NCBI RefSeq assembly: GCF_000718085.1
Contig: NZ_JOEC01000002.1
Span: 434,001 to 498,000, forward strand
Origin: Mycetocola saprophilus
Lineage (GTDB): Bacteria; Actinomycetota; Actinomycetes; Actinomycetales; Microbacteriaceae
Direction: 5' to 3'
DNA: 64,000 nucleotides
Part shown: positions 1-8,400 of the stretch, in pieces
Numbering within the stretch: position 1 is the first letter of the stretch
Layout of the letters: the number at the start of each line of letters is the position of its first letter
Position numbers and translations under genes: made by a program
Notes under the pieces: generated by a model
What the model was told of the DNA's origin: nothing
Seen by the model: only the letters and a program-made list of their open reading frames with translations
Database searches by the model: none

Positions 1-16
1 GGCATGGGCGCTAAAA

Positions 17-1171
17 ATGTGGTCGCTAAGCCTGTTAAAGGACACGCTCATAGTTGCGATTTTCGGCTGTATCCCAATTGTTGTGGCGGCGACCAGTAAG
101 AAGACAGGAGGTGAGCTCCTTGTATACGTAAGGAAGCAGGGAATCGGCGTAATCGCAGCAATTGTTGCCTATCTGAATCTCGCCACGCTTGATCTGTGGG
201 CAGAGATACTTATCCAACTTGTGCTGGTGTTCTTAGTCCTCTGCGGCCCGGTGGCGATGAAGGACCCAAATACCGCACGTGTTGGTAGAGCTTTCATCGG
301 CATTACCCTGGTGATCATGCTGGGCTTGCTTGTTCACACCTCAACCGTTGTAGCTAATACCTATGAATCGATTGACTGGAGCAGCGAGCTTGCAACGTTT
401 GCGCTTTCGGTGTGGTTGCCTTTTGCAGTCTATTTTTTTGCATATCCGCTCGCGTTCATTTCTGCATGCGAAGTCGCGATCGTGCGAATGAAGCTGTTTA
501 ATAACAACAAAAGGCCATCGTTATACCTAGGCAGCGCCCTAATCGCGGGGTTTCGAGGTCGATTGGTGTACGCCTCCCGATTTACCATGGGCTGGATTCC
601 TCTTATGGCGAAGGCAGACGACTTTCGTGAGGCCCGTCATATAATGCGAAGATTTAGGCGGGCGGTCAGAGATGCACGCATCGCTAAGCGGCGACACCGA
701 GCCGATGTCAAGGCACGAATGGGCGTATCAGGGCTAGACTCCAACGGGAACTGGATTGATCGTCGCGAATTCCATGAAACGAAGCAGGCCCTTGAATCGT
801 TGCGTTTCATCCAAATGGGCTACGCCCGTAACCACAACAGTACTTTTACCCGCGACCCATTGAAATTGATGGTTGACTCCGAGCTTGAAAGTCTGCCGAA
901 ACTACATGGCATCGAGACTCAGCTTTCTGCGGACCGAAAGTCATGGATGGCGTGGCGGAAGACCGCTGGACAGTTCTATCTTGGGGTGAGCGGCAATGTA
1001 ATCGATATCAATGAGGTCTGGAGATACTCAGGCTCAATATCGCCTAGCGCGTTTCCAAATGATGAGGCCGCAGGATGGACAAAAGACTCAGCTGGTCGTG
1101 AAACAGACGAGTGGCATAAGAACGACTGGCCATTGCCGGACGTCTTACCTCCTCGTCGCGACGCAAGATAG
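17..1171 (+). CDS. Multi-pass membrane protein of unknown function
   Basis: I do not recognise this 384-residue protein. The N-terminal half holds four or five hydrophobic stretches (about residues 8-27, 40-80, 92-112 and 125-158) suggesting an integral membrane domain. The C-terminal half is soluble, with an Arg/Lys-rich stretch (about residues 215-240, with RRFRRAVRDAR and AKRRHR) and a Trp-rich tail. Codon use is visibly more A/T-rich than in the genes downstream, which hints at acquired DNA. The reading frame is open to the window edge, so the start at 17 is provisional and the gene may begin upstream. No neighbour suggests a role. Confidence 0.6.
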   Translation: MWSLSLLKDTLIVAIFGCIPIVVAATSKKTGGELLVYVRKQGIGVIAAIVAYLNLATLDLWAEILIQLVLVFLVLCGPVAMKDPNTARVGRAFIGITLVIMLGLLVHTSTVVANTYESIDWSSELATFALSVWLPFAVYFFAYPLAFISACEVAIVRMKLFNNNKRPSLYLGSALIAGFRGRLVYASRFTMGWIPLMAKADDFREARHIMRRFRRAVRDARIAKRRHRADVKARMGVSGLDSNGNWIDRREFHETKQALESLRFIQMGYARNHNSTFTRDPLKLMVDSELESLPKLHGIETQLSADRKSWMAWRKTAGQFYLGVSGNVIDINEVWRYSGSISPSAFPNDEAAGWTKDSAGRETDEWHKNDWPLPDVLPPRRDAR

Positions 1172-1496
1172 CAATTCAGAAATCTTTCTGCTTCGGCGTT
1201 TTGAAACTGATCCGGCAAGGAGAACATCGGAATACATTTTTGACGCAACATAGGTGAAACTGATATTGCGCGTTCAACGAGACAAGTGTCCGCTGAGCGA
1301 ACAAATTTATATTAGTCGCTCAGCCTGGGACGCTGAGCAAATCTTTGGGACATATTTCGACCGCCGTTAAATCGGAGTTTCAGCTACATCTTCTAGATAG
1401 AGAAGAATCGAGAATAGCCTCGATCAGCAGGGGGCCGAAAATCCTTCTTGTCGCTATTTCGAGATACTCGTCGAACGCATCGGTTTTGCACCGTGC
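1172..1496. other. Intergenic region, AT-richer, no gene seen
   Basis: About 325 bases between the first gene and the converging WYL regulator. Short overlapping frames exist but lack ribosome binding sites or recognisable products. The base composition resembles the first gene rather than the regulator, so the junction of acquired and resident DNA may lie near 1440-1490. No clear terminator was found. Confidence 0.5.
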
Positions 1497-2693
1497 CTAG
1501 CGGGCGGCCGCCGCCGTTCGCGCGGACAGTGTCGCAAACGCCTCGCACAGCTCGGGCGGACCCACCACCTCGATCGCACAGTCAAAGCGGCAGAGCGCCG
1601 CGGCGAGGGACACCCAGGACCAGGAGCCCGCCTCCAACCGGCAGCGCTCGGGTCCGAGGTCCGTGAGGGAGCCGTCACCCACAAACGGACGCACCCGCTC
1701 GGCCGGAAGCGCGAGGATCACCGATCCGTTGCACGGCCAGACGTTCTCCCGTTCGGATCCCTTAAAGCGTGCCGAGACGAAGGCCGAGACGTCGCCTCCG
1801 GGAACCTCCCGCGGGGTGAAGCGCGGGCCGTTCGGGGTGCGCGGGGCGATTCGGTCCACGCGGAAGATTCGCCAGTCGTCACGGTCGAGGTCCCAGGCCA
1901 CCAGGTACCATCGCCCGGCCACGGTAACCAGGTGGCGTGGTTCGACCCGGCGCGCAGGCTCGGGGGTGGCCGCGTCGCGGGTGCCGCGCGTTAGGGCGGG
2001 GACGACGGAGTCCCGCGCAGATCCAGTCTGATCCGAGGCTCCCGAGGCTCCCGAGGCTCCCGAGGCTCCCGAGGCACCCGGGGCTCCCGAGGCTCCCGAA
2101 GCACCCGAGGCGACAGCGGCGACAGGGGCAACGTCGGCACCCGAGGTATTCGACGCGACAGGCAGCACCGGGGCCTTCGGGGCGTCTGCGACGTTCGGGA
2201 CCGCGTCCCTCGCGTAGTCGAAGCGCACCACCTCCCGCGCGCGCACCGCTGCAGAGAGGGTGAGCAGTACCTCGGGCGTCGCGGGGGAAGGCTCCGCCTG
2301 TCCCGGACCCGCGGGCAGCGCCGTGAACTCCAGGACATTCAGCCGGTGTCGCAGCCGGGAGGGCATCACCTGGCGCACGGTGGTCAGCGCCCGCAGGGCC
2401 GCCTCCTCGATGCCCGCGCCGGTCACGCTGGCCGCCTGGAGGGCGAGGGTGAGGGCCACCACTTGATCGTCATCAAACAGGAGTGGCGGCAGCTCGTTGC
2501 CCGCATCCAGGCGGTAGCCGCCGTCGGGACCCATCGTCGCGTCGATCCGGTAACCCATCTCGCGCAGCCGGTCGATATCCCGGCGCACGGTTCGGTGACT
2601 AATCTCCAGGCGCTCGGCCAGCACCGCCCCCGGCCAGTCCCGCCGGGTTTGCAGCAGGGACAGCAGGGTGAGCAGTCGCGAGGTGGTGGTCAT
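1497..2693 (-). CDS. HTH-WYL transcriptional regulator (YafY/DeoR-like)
   Basis: A 398-residue regulator. The N-terminal winged helix-turn-helix (about residues 1-60; the motif SHRTVRRDIDRLREMGY is visible) binds DNA, and a WYL effector-sensing domain follows (RWYLVAWDLDRDDWRIFRVDRI). The start at 2693 is chosen because MTTTSRLL begins the conserved domain; upstream in-frame codons run into the divergent promoter. It is unusual in carrying a Gly-Ala-Ser triplet-repeat insertion of about 30 residues inside the effector region, encoded by 9-bp DNA repeats. It is divergent from the VOC gene at 2791, the usual arrangement for a regulator and its target. Confidence 0.85.
   Translation of the reverse strand: MTTTSRLLTLLSLLQTRRDWPGAVLAERLEISHRTVRRDIDRLREMGYRIDATMGPDGGYRLDAGNELPPLLFDDDQVVALTLALQAASVTGAGIEEAALRALTTVRQVMPSRLRHRLNVLEFTALPAGPGQAEPSPATPEVLLTLSAAVRAREVVRFDYARDAVPNVADAPKAPVLPVASNTSGADVAPVAAVASGASGASGAPGASGASGASGASGASDQTGSARDSVVPALTRGTRDAATPEPARRVEPRHLVTVAGRWYLVAWDLDRDDWRIFRVDRIAPRTPNGPRFTPREVPGGDVSAFVSARFKGSERENVWPCNGSVILALPAERVRPFVGDGSLTDLGPERCRLEAGSWSWVSLAAALCRFDCAIEVVGPPELCEAFATLSARTAAAAR
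2032..2111. repeat. Nine-bp tandem repeats inside the WYL regulator
   Basis: About nine direct copies of a 9-bp unit (CCCGAGGCT with small variants). Read on the minus strand they encode a Gly-Ala-Ser tandem. Because the unit is a multiple of three, copy-number changes keep the frame and would only alter linker length. Confidence 0.85.
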
Positions 2694-2715
2694 GTCCCGA
2701 TCGTATGCACAGTCG

Positions 2716-2732
2716 AGGACCAAAACTGTCCT
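2716..2732. promoter_or_regulatory. Inverted repeat between WYL regulator and VOC gene
   Basis: AGGAC and GTCCT arms with a 7-bp spacer lie in the 97-bp divergent intergenic region. Position and symmetry fit an operator for the WYL regulator, probably acting on both the VOC gene and the regulator itself. The site is seen; its function is inferred. Confidence 0.5.
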
Positions 2733-2790
2733 ATATGGGCGGGAGCATGGGAATACCGGGGGATTCCCGGCCCGAGATTTAGGAGCGAAC

Positions 2791-3243
2791 ATGACCATCC
2801 AGACCACCACCCACCTCAACTTCCACGGCGACGCCCGGCAGGCACTGGAGTTCTACGCCGCGGTATTCGACGGACAGCCGACCATCGCCACCTACGCGGA
2901 CTTCGGGATGCCCGCCGAACTGCCCGGCGCACAAGACGTCGTGTTCGGCCGGGTCGAATCCGAGCAGGGCTTCCGGGTCATGGCCTACGACATCCCCGGA
3001 TCAACCAGGGGATCGGCGGCGCAGAGTGGCACCACCCACCGCGAAAACGGGACCACGATCACCACCGCTCCGTTCTTCGTTTCTGTTCGCGGCGAATCAC
3101 TCGCCGAGGTCACCGGCTACTGGGACGCCCTGTCCGCCGGCGCCACTATCGTGGAACCACTGGCGGCCTCCGCCTGGAGCGCGGGATTCGGGATGCTGAC
3201 CGACAGCTTCGGTGTCACCTGGGTGATCGACGTCGCCGCCTAG
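2791..3243 (+). CDS. VOC family protein (PhnB/glyoxalase-like)
   Basis: A 150-residue protein of the vicinal oxygen chelate superfamily, PhnB-like subgroup. It opens with the conserved stretch THLNFHGDARQALEFY and ends in FGVTWVID, the typical final strand of this subgroup. Such proteins are metal-binding or ligand-binding dimers; the substrate cannot be told from sequence. The start at 2791 is supported by an AGGAG site at 2781-2785, while an earlier in-frame start would overlap the divergent regulator. Likely controlled by that regulator through the inverted repeat at 2716. Confidence 0.85.
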   Translation: MTIQTTTHLNFHGDARQALEFYAAVFDGQPTIATYADFGMPAELPGAQDVVFGRVESEQGFRVMAYDIPGSTRGSAAQSGTTHRENGTTITTAPFFVSVRGESLAEVTGYWDALSAGATIVEPLAASAWSAGFGMLTDSFGVTWVIDVAA

Positions 3244-3368
3244 TCTCGGCCCGGCCGTGGCTCGAGAGTGCCGCGGCCGGCCCGGTCTCCAGCGGGCATG
3301 GACCGCCTTGTCCGCGACGCTTCCGAGCCATAGCGGCGGTGCCGAATCTGACGTAGGGTTACCGCACT

Positions 3369-3899
3369 ATGAACGAGAAGCGGGGAACTTACGATGATCA
3401 AAACGGCATACAACATGGGCGAAATGGAGGGCATGGTCGACAGCCCGGGGGCTCATTCGGCGGCGGCAGCAGTGGCAGCGGAGGCGGTGGCGGGCAGGCC
3501 CAGGACCTGCGGAACAGAGGCCCAGCTGAACCGGCCAACCCGGTCGTCATACCTGACGGACCGGGGACGGCATGGCGTCAGCGGCTGCACCGTCTAGCTT
3601 CTCTGGAACCCGGGTGGAATGGGGTGAATAGTACGCGTATTGCGCCGGCGGCGCTCGCCGGTGCGGCGCGGATATTGGAGGTCGTCACCCTCGACGTTGA
3701 CCCGTTGCCCACTATTGGGCCGACCGAAGAGGCCGGCATCCTGATCGAGATGTTCGATGGGACCCAAATACGCTCCGCGGAGATCCTCTCCTCGGGGGAA
3801 ATCGAACTCTTCCACATGCGTGTTGATGATGCGGGAGGCACGCACCTCAAGACGCGGGATAGCGAATCCGCGGCTCGATTCCTGATCGGGCGATCGTGA
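3369..3899 (+). CDS. Conserved unknown protein with Gly-rich N-terminus, first gene of a pair
   Basis: 176 residues. The first 60 are low-complexity Gly/Ser/Asn. The conserved body starts at about residue 67 with LHRLASLEPGWNG, followed by an Ala-rich helix (IAPAALAGAARILEVV), then LPTIGPTEEAGILIEMFDG and IEILSSGEIE-like strands. This pattern is typical of a widespread unnamed bacterial family, usually next to a gene like the one that follows. Translation is coupled to that gene by a 4-bp GTGA overlap. The function is unknown. The start is uncertain because the N-terminal region is low complexity. Confidence 0.7.
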   Translation: MNEKRGTYDDQNGIQHGRNGGHGRQPGGSFGGGSSGSGGGGGQAQDLRNRGPAEPANPVVIPDGPGTAWRQRLHRLASLEPGWNGVNSTRIAPAALAGAARILEVVTLDVDPLPTIGPTEEAGILIEMFDGTQIRSAEILSSGEIELFHMRVDDAGGTHLKTRDSESAARFLIGRS

Positions 3900-4336
3900 A
3901 CCGGAGGGACCAGACGGGCACAGACGCGGGAGAATTCGAGATCCACGACGACGCAGAGCTGCTGTTCCGCCAGATCGTCGAATGGATGGTGGTGGATGGC
4001 GTGGTCCTCTCCACCGTGTTTGGGCCGTCGCCTCATGACCGTGGAAAACCGTCGTACTCGCGTTCGTCGATAGTGACAGCCCAGGGTGCGCAGAATTGGC
4101 ACAACGCACATGCGCGAAGCCGATCCCGAGAGGTGTGGGCCGTATCCGTTGGCGAAGCTTTACACCATGACCTTCGCGCGATAGACGATAGTAAGGTTCG
4201 AAAAACCGGTGAGATCCAGGCTCCGGGTCACTGCTTTCTTGACTTTCGGGAGCTCACCCGCAATCAGATCAAGGAACGAAGATTTCATCTGTACGTCACT
4301 GCACGCCGCCGGGGAGCGGTGCCAACCGAGCCCTAA
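3896..4336 (+). CDS. Conserved unknown protein, second gene of the pair
   Basis: 146 residues starting with GTG inside the stop of the preceding gene. Recognisable blocks are ELLFRQIVEWMVVDG, then F-G-PSPHDRGKPSY-RSSIVTAQ, then VWAVSVGEALHHDL, and a C-terminal DFRELTRNQIKERR. The same block order (a receptor-like ELLFRQ start, a P-x-D-x-GKxS centre and a VGE strand) recurs in an unnamed family that I recall beside the upstream partner in unrelated bacteria. No catalytic motif is evident. The overlap suggests equimolar production and possibly a complex; a toxin-antitoxin or stress role is only a guess. Confidence 0.7.
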   Translation: MNRRDQTGTDAGEFEIHDDAELLFRQIVEWMVVDGVVLSTVFGPSPHDRGKPSYSRSSIVTAQGAQNWHNAHARSRSREVWAVSVGEALHHDLRAIDDSKVRKTGEIQAPGHCFLDFRELTRNQIKERRFHLYVTARRRGAVPTEP

Positions 4337-4428
4337 CCGGGTAGCGCGCGGCCCACACCCGCAACCGATGCATGCTATTTCGGACAGGCGGGTGTACTTC
4401 CCAGGTTCGGGTTTGCCACAGTACGAAG

Positions 4429-4644
4429 ATGAGTGCGCGCCCGCAGGTACACCCCGAGAGCTTTCGGGAGCGCAAGCGAGCCCTGGTGGATCGGACCCTG
4501 CTGGTGTGTGCGGCACTCGGGATCGTGGTGGGCATCGTGATGATGACCGACACCCCGTGGGATCATATCGACCGATCCGAACAGCTGCGCACCTTTGGCG
4601 GGGACTATCAGCGGCTCCCGCTTCAGTTCTACCCGTATCCCTAA
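4429..4644 (+). CDS. Small single-pass membrane protein
   Basis: A 71-residue product beginning MSARPQVHPES with one hydrophobic helix (about residues 18-36, LLVCAALGIVVGIVMMT) and a C-terminal part ending LPLQFYPYP. The positive-inside rule predicts a cytoplasmic N-terminus (RERKR precedes the helix). Its stop overlaps the stop of the convergent glycosylase gene by three bases, as is common for real convergent pairs. The ribosome binding site is weak, so confidence is moderate. Function unknown. Confidence 0.5.
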   Translation: MSARPQVHPESFRERKRALVDRTLLVCAALGIVVGIVMMTDTPWDHIDRSEQLRTFGGDYQRLPLQFYPYP

Positions 4645-5417
4645 ATCTGGCAGGACGGGCACCAGTAGGTGTCCCGTTCGCGCGTCGGGTCCGCGCCGAG
4701 GCGGCCCGTGAGAATGCGCGTCCCGCAGCGTCGGCAGGGCTTGTGTCCACGCCCGAACACCCAGTCGGTTTGGCCCGGGAGATGGATGCCGGTGGTGACC
4801 CGCCCGGGCCGGTCCCGGTTGGCGCGGATCAGTCGCGCCGAGAGATCAACCAGCGGGACCAGCTCCACCTCGGCGACGGGTCGCGTGGGCAGCACCCCGC
4901 GCAGGAAGCAGATCTCGTTGACATACTCATTGCCGAGGCCGGCGATATTGCGCTGATCCATCAGCGCCACGTGGATGGCCCGCTCGGGATCCGAGCCGAG
5001 CCGGGCGACCGCCTCGGGCGCATCCCAGTCGGCCGCGAGCGGATCCGGGCCGAGGAAGGCCAGCTCGGTCTCCTCCCGGCTGCGCGGATACAGCTTCACA
5101 AACCCCAGGTCGAAGCCCACCGCCTGATACTGCTCGGTCGTGATGACCGCGCGCGCCTGATAGGCCGGTCGCCGCCACACCGACCCCGGCCGGTACAGGT
5201 GCCAGGATCCCTCCATCCGCAGGTGGGTATGCAGGGTGAAGTCTCCCACCCGCATGAGCAGGTGCTTGCCGCGGGCGGCCACGGATTCGATCCGGGATCC
5301 GGTCAGATCGCTGGTGGCCAGGTCCGGGACGCGCAGGTCCCAGCCGGTCACAATCTGCCCGGCCAGCGCCGCATCTAGGTTTCGTGCGGCGCGAAACAGG
5401 GTATCGCCCTCAGGCAT
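4641..5417 (-). CDS. Fpg/Nei family DNA glycosylase-AP lyase (Nei2-like)
   Basis: 258 residues. After Met removal the protein begins PEGDT, giving the catalytic Pro1 and Glu2 of the Fpg/Nei family; PEGDT is the Nei rather than Fpg form. RGKHLLMR (about residues 49-56), the H2TH domain (DQRNIAGLGNEYVNEICF) and a C-terminal zinc finger CRRCG...WCPSC are all present. It should excise oxidised bases and nick the resulting site. A strong AGGGAGG site precedes the ATG. It lies 81 bp downstream of lhr on the same strand; Lhr and Nei2 are also neighbours in mycobacteria, indicating a shared repair operon. Confidence 0.92.
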   Translation of the reverse strand: MPEGDTLFRAARNLDAALAGQIVTGWDLRVPDLATSDLTGSRIESVAARGKHLLMRVGDFTLHTHLRMEGSWHLYRPGSVWRRPAYQARAVITTEQYQAVGFDLGFVKLYPRSREETELAFLGPDPLAADWDAPEAVARLGSDPERAIHVALMDQRNIAGLGNEYVNEICFLRGVLPTRPVAEVELVPLVDLSARLIRANRDRPGRVTTGIHLPGQTDWVFGRGHKPCRRCGTRILTGRLGADPTRERDTYWCPSCQI

Positions 5418-5498
5418 ATCGACCTCCCTTGTTCTCGACGGTGCCGGTGTTCATATCCGGTGAGGGTATGCGCCGGCCCGACACGACAGTGCGCGCGC

Positions 5499-8400
5499 TC
5501 ACGCGATCCCCCGGCGGATGCGCAGACCCTTGGGGGTATCCGAGAAGCCTGCTGCACGCAGCACCAGCGCCGCGGGGCTGGCATGCACCGAGCCGCCGTT
5601 GAACTTCTCGATCGCCAGCTTATCCACGTGTCCCGCACGCACCAGCGCCACGAGCGAGGCGGCGGCCAGAGCCACCCGGTCGGGATCCGTGGTGAAGGTC
5701 AGCAGGGACTTTCCGCCGCGTTCGAGGTACAGCACCAGGTCGCCATCCACGAGCGTCACCAGGCCGCCGGCCTTGCGGCCCGGGCGATGACCGGTGGGGA
5801 CGGCATCCGGGGTGGGCCAGGGGCTCTCGGCACCGGCCGCGGGCCAGGGGAGCGCCGCACCAAACGGGTTGGCCGGGTCGGTGGCTGCGAGCGTGCGGAT
5901 GCGCGGGGGTGCGGGATTGGGGTCGGGCAGGATCGCGCGGCGCAGTCGATCCACACTCGATGCCTGCGCGAACTGCGCACCGCCCAGGCCCTCGATGAAG
6001 TATCCCCGGCGTACTCGACCGGCGGATTCCATCTCGGCGAGCACCCGATAGGCCAGCGCAAAACCGCCCGCCGCGCCCTCGGCCATGACCGAGCCGCGGG
6101 TCAGCACGCCGTAGCGTTCGAGCAGCAGTTCGGCATCGGCGGCCCCGCGCACGGTGGGGTCCACAATCGGTGCGGGAAGCAGCGACCAGCGCCCCGACAG
6201 GTGCGGCGGCGCACCCTCGCGGGGTACGCCGTACGTGCTGCGCCGGGGGAGCACCGGGCGGCGAGCGGAGACGCCGGCCGCGGAGGAGCGCGCGCCGAGG
6301 CCGGTGCCCTCGTCGGATGCGCCGTCGGTGAGTCCGGATTCGCGGGGACCGATGCTCTCGTTCCCCGTATCGTCGCCCGCCAGCGCCTCATCGCGGAAGG
6401 ACACGGCCCCACCCGGGCCCAGGGCCCGCGCACCGCCGCCGGGTACCCCGTAGGCTCCGGCGCCGTTCATCGGGACCGCGCCGCCGAGCGAGCGAGCCCG
6501 CGACAGGCGCGACCGGTTCAGCCGGGCACGCGGTGCCGGCGCCGCCGCCTTATGCGCCCCGCGTCCGGCGGTGAAACCACGCAGCGGGGCGAGGGTGTCA
6601 CCGGCGACCAGGCCCGCCCACACCAGTTCCCACAGCACCTCATCCAGGCGCGCAGAGGAGATTTCGGGCAGCGCCTGCTGGAGCTGGGCGAAGAAGAATG
6701 CACCGCCGCCGGCGAGGACGTCGAGGACCGCCGCGTGTTCGGGACCGAGATCCGGCTCGGTCGGGGGTGCGGCGAGTGTGTAGGGGGCCAGGTCCGCCGG
6801 ATGCAGCGCGACCCAGCCATCCCGCGCCCCGAGATTGCCCATGCCCGACCAGATCACCTCGCCGCTCGCGGTCAGCCGATCCAGCAGCGCCGGGGTGTAG
6901 TCGCGCACCCGTAGCGGGAGGATCAGGGTTTCCCAGGCGGAGGCGGGCAGGTAGAGTCCGGCGAGCTGATCCACGACGCTCAGCACGCCGTCGATCCCGT
7001 GCAGGTCGCCGCCGAGGCCGTGCCAGTCGTCGAGGAAGCGGGCGAAGGTGTCCGGGGAAACCGGCTCGACCTCCTGACGCAGCGCGGCCAGCGAGCGCAG
7101 CCGCAGCCGGCGCAGGACCTCGGCATCACACCATTCGGCGGCGCGGGCGGGATCCTCGGGCTCGACCGACACCTCGGGCAGGAATTCGCCCCGCACCAGG
7201 CGGCGCGCATCGGCGAGGCGTCCCAGGGTGTGGGTCACCACGGCGATCCCCAGCCCGAATCGGTCGGCCACCGTGCCCGCCCGGAACGGACCGTGGCTGC
7301 GGGCGTAGCGACCGATCAGGTCGCCCAGCGGATCGGGTACCGACTCGGTAAACACGGCGGGAACGCCCGGGGGAAGCGGAACGCCCAGGGCGTCGCGCAC
7401 GCGGGAGGCATCCTCGATGGCGATCCAGTGCACCGTTCCCCGCACCGAGATGGGCAGCGCCCGCCGGGTGCGTTCGAGCTCGCTCAGGTAGCCCTCGGCA
7501 TCGGTGAGCGACACCGGGGGAACGACCGGGATTTCGGGGTCGGATGGTTCGCCGTGGGAATCGGAACGTGCCTCGACCGGGCGCAACCGCTCGGCGACCT
7601 CATCGGCCCGCAGCGGTCCCAGCAGGCGCAGTAGGTCGGCGGTGCCCTCGATCCCGCGCAGGCGGCGTTCGGGGTCGAGGCGCTGCAGCTCGGCCTCGGT
7701 CTGGGCGAGGACGTCGGGATCCAGCAGCTCGCGCATCTCCACGCGGCCCAGCAGCTCGGCCAGCAGCTGCGGATCGAGGCTCAGCGCGGCGGCCCGCCGC
7801 TCGGCGATCGGCGCATCCCCCTCGTACATAAACGCGCCCACGTAGCCAAACAACAGCGCGGCCGCATAGGGGCTCGCCGATTCGGTTTCCGTCTCGGCGA
7901 TGCGGACCGAACGCGATTCCAGCCGCTTCGCCAGGTCGATCAGCGCGGGGACGTCGTACACATCCTGCAGGCACTCGCGCACGGCCTCCAGCAGGATCGG
8001 GAAGGTGGGATAGTTGCGGGCCACATCCAGCAGCTGCGCCGAACGCTGACGCTGCTGCCACAGCGGTGCACGCTTGCCGGGATTGTAGTTGGGCAGGAGC
8101 AGCGCCCGGGCGGCGCTCTCCCGGAATCGGGAGGCAAACAGCGCCGAGGATCCCACCTCGGCGGTCACGATCTCCTCGAGTTCGGCCGGATCAAACAGGA
8201 ACAGGTCGGCCCCGGGTGGCTCGGCCTCGGCGTCGGGCAGGCGCAGCACGATCCCGTCGTCGCTGGCCACCGGGGTGCCGTTGATGCCCAGGCGCTCCTG
8301 CAACCGCGCGCCCACCGCGAGAGCCCAGGGCGCGTGCACCTGCATGCCGTAGGGGGAATGCAGCACGATTCGCCAGTCGCCCAGCTCATCCCGGGTGCGC

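Noticed and set aside
5460..6914. Long plus-strand frame opposite lhr
   Set aside because: Antisense of the lhr gene, low complexity (Arg/Gly/Ala), no start signals.
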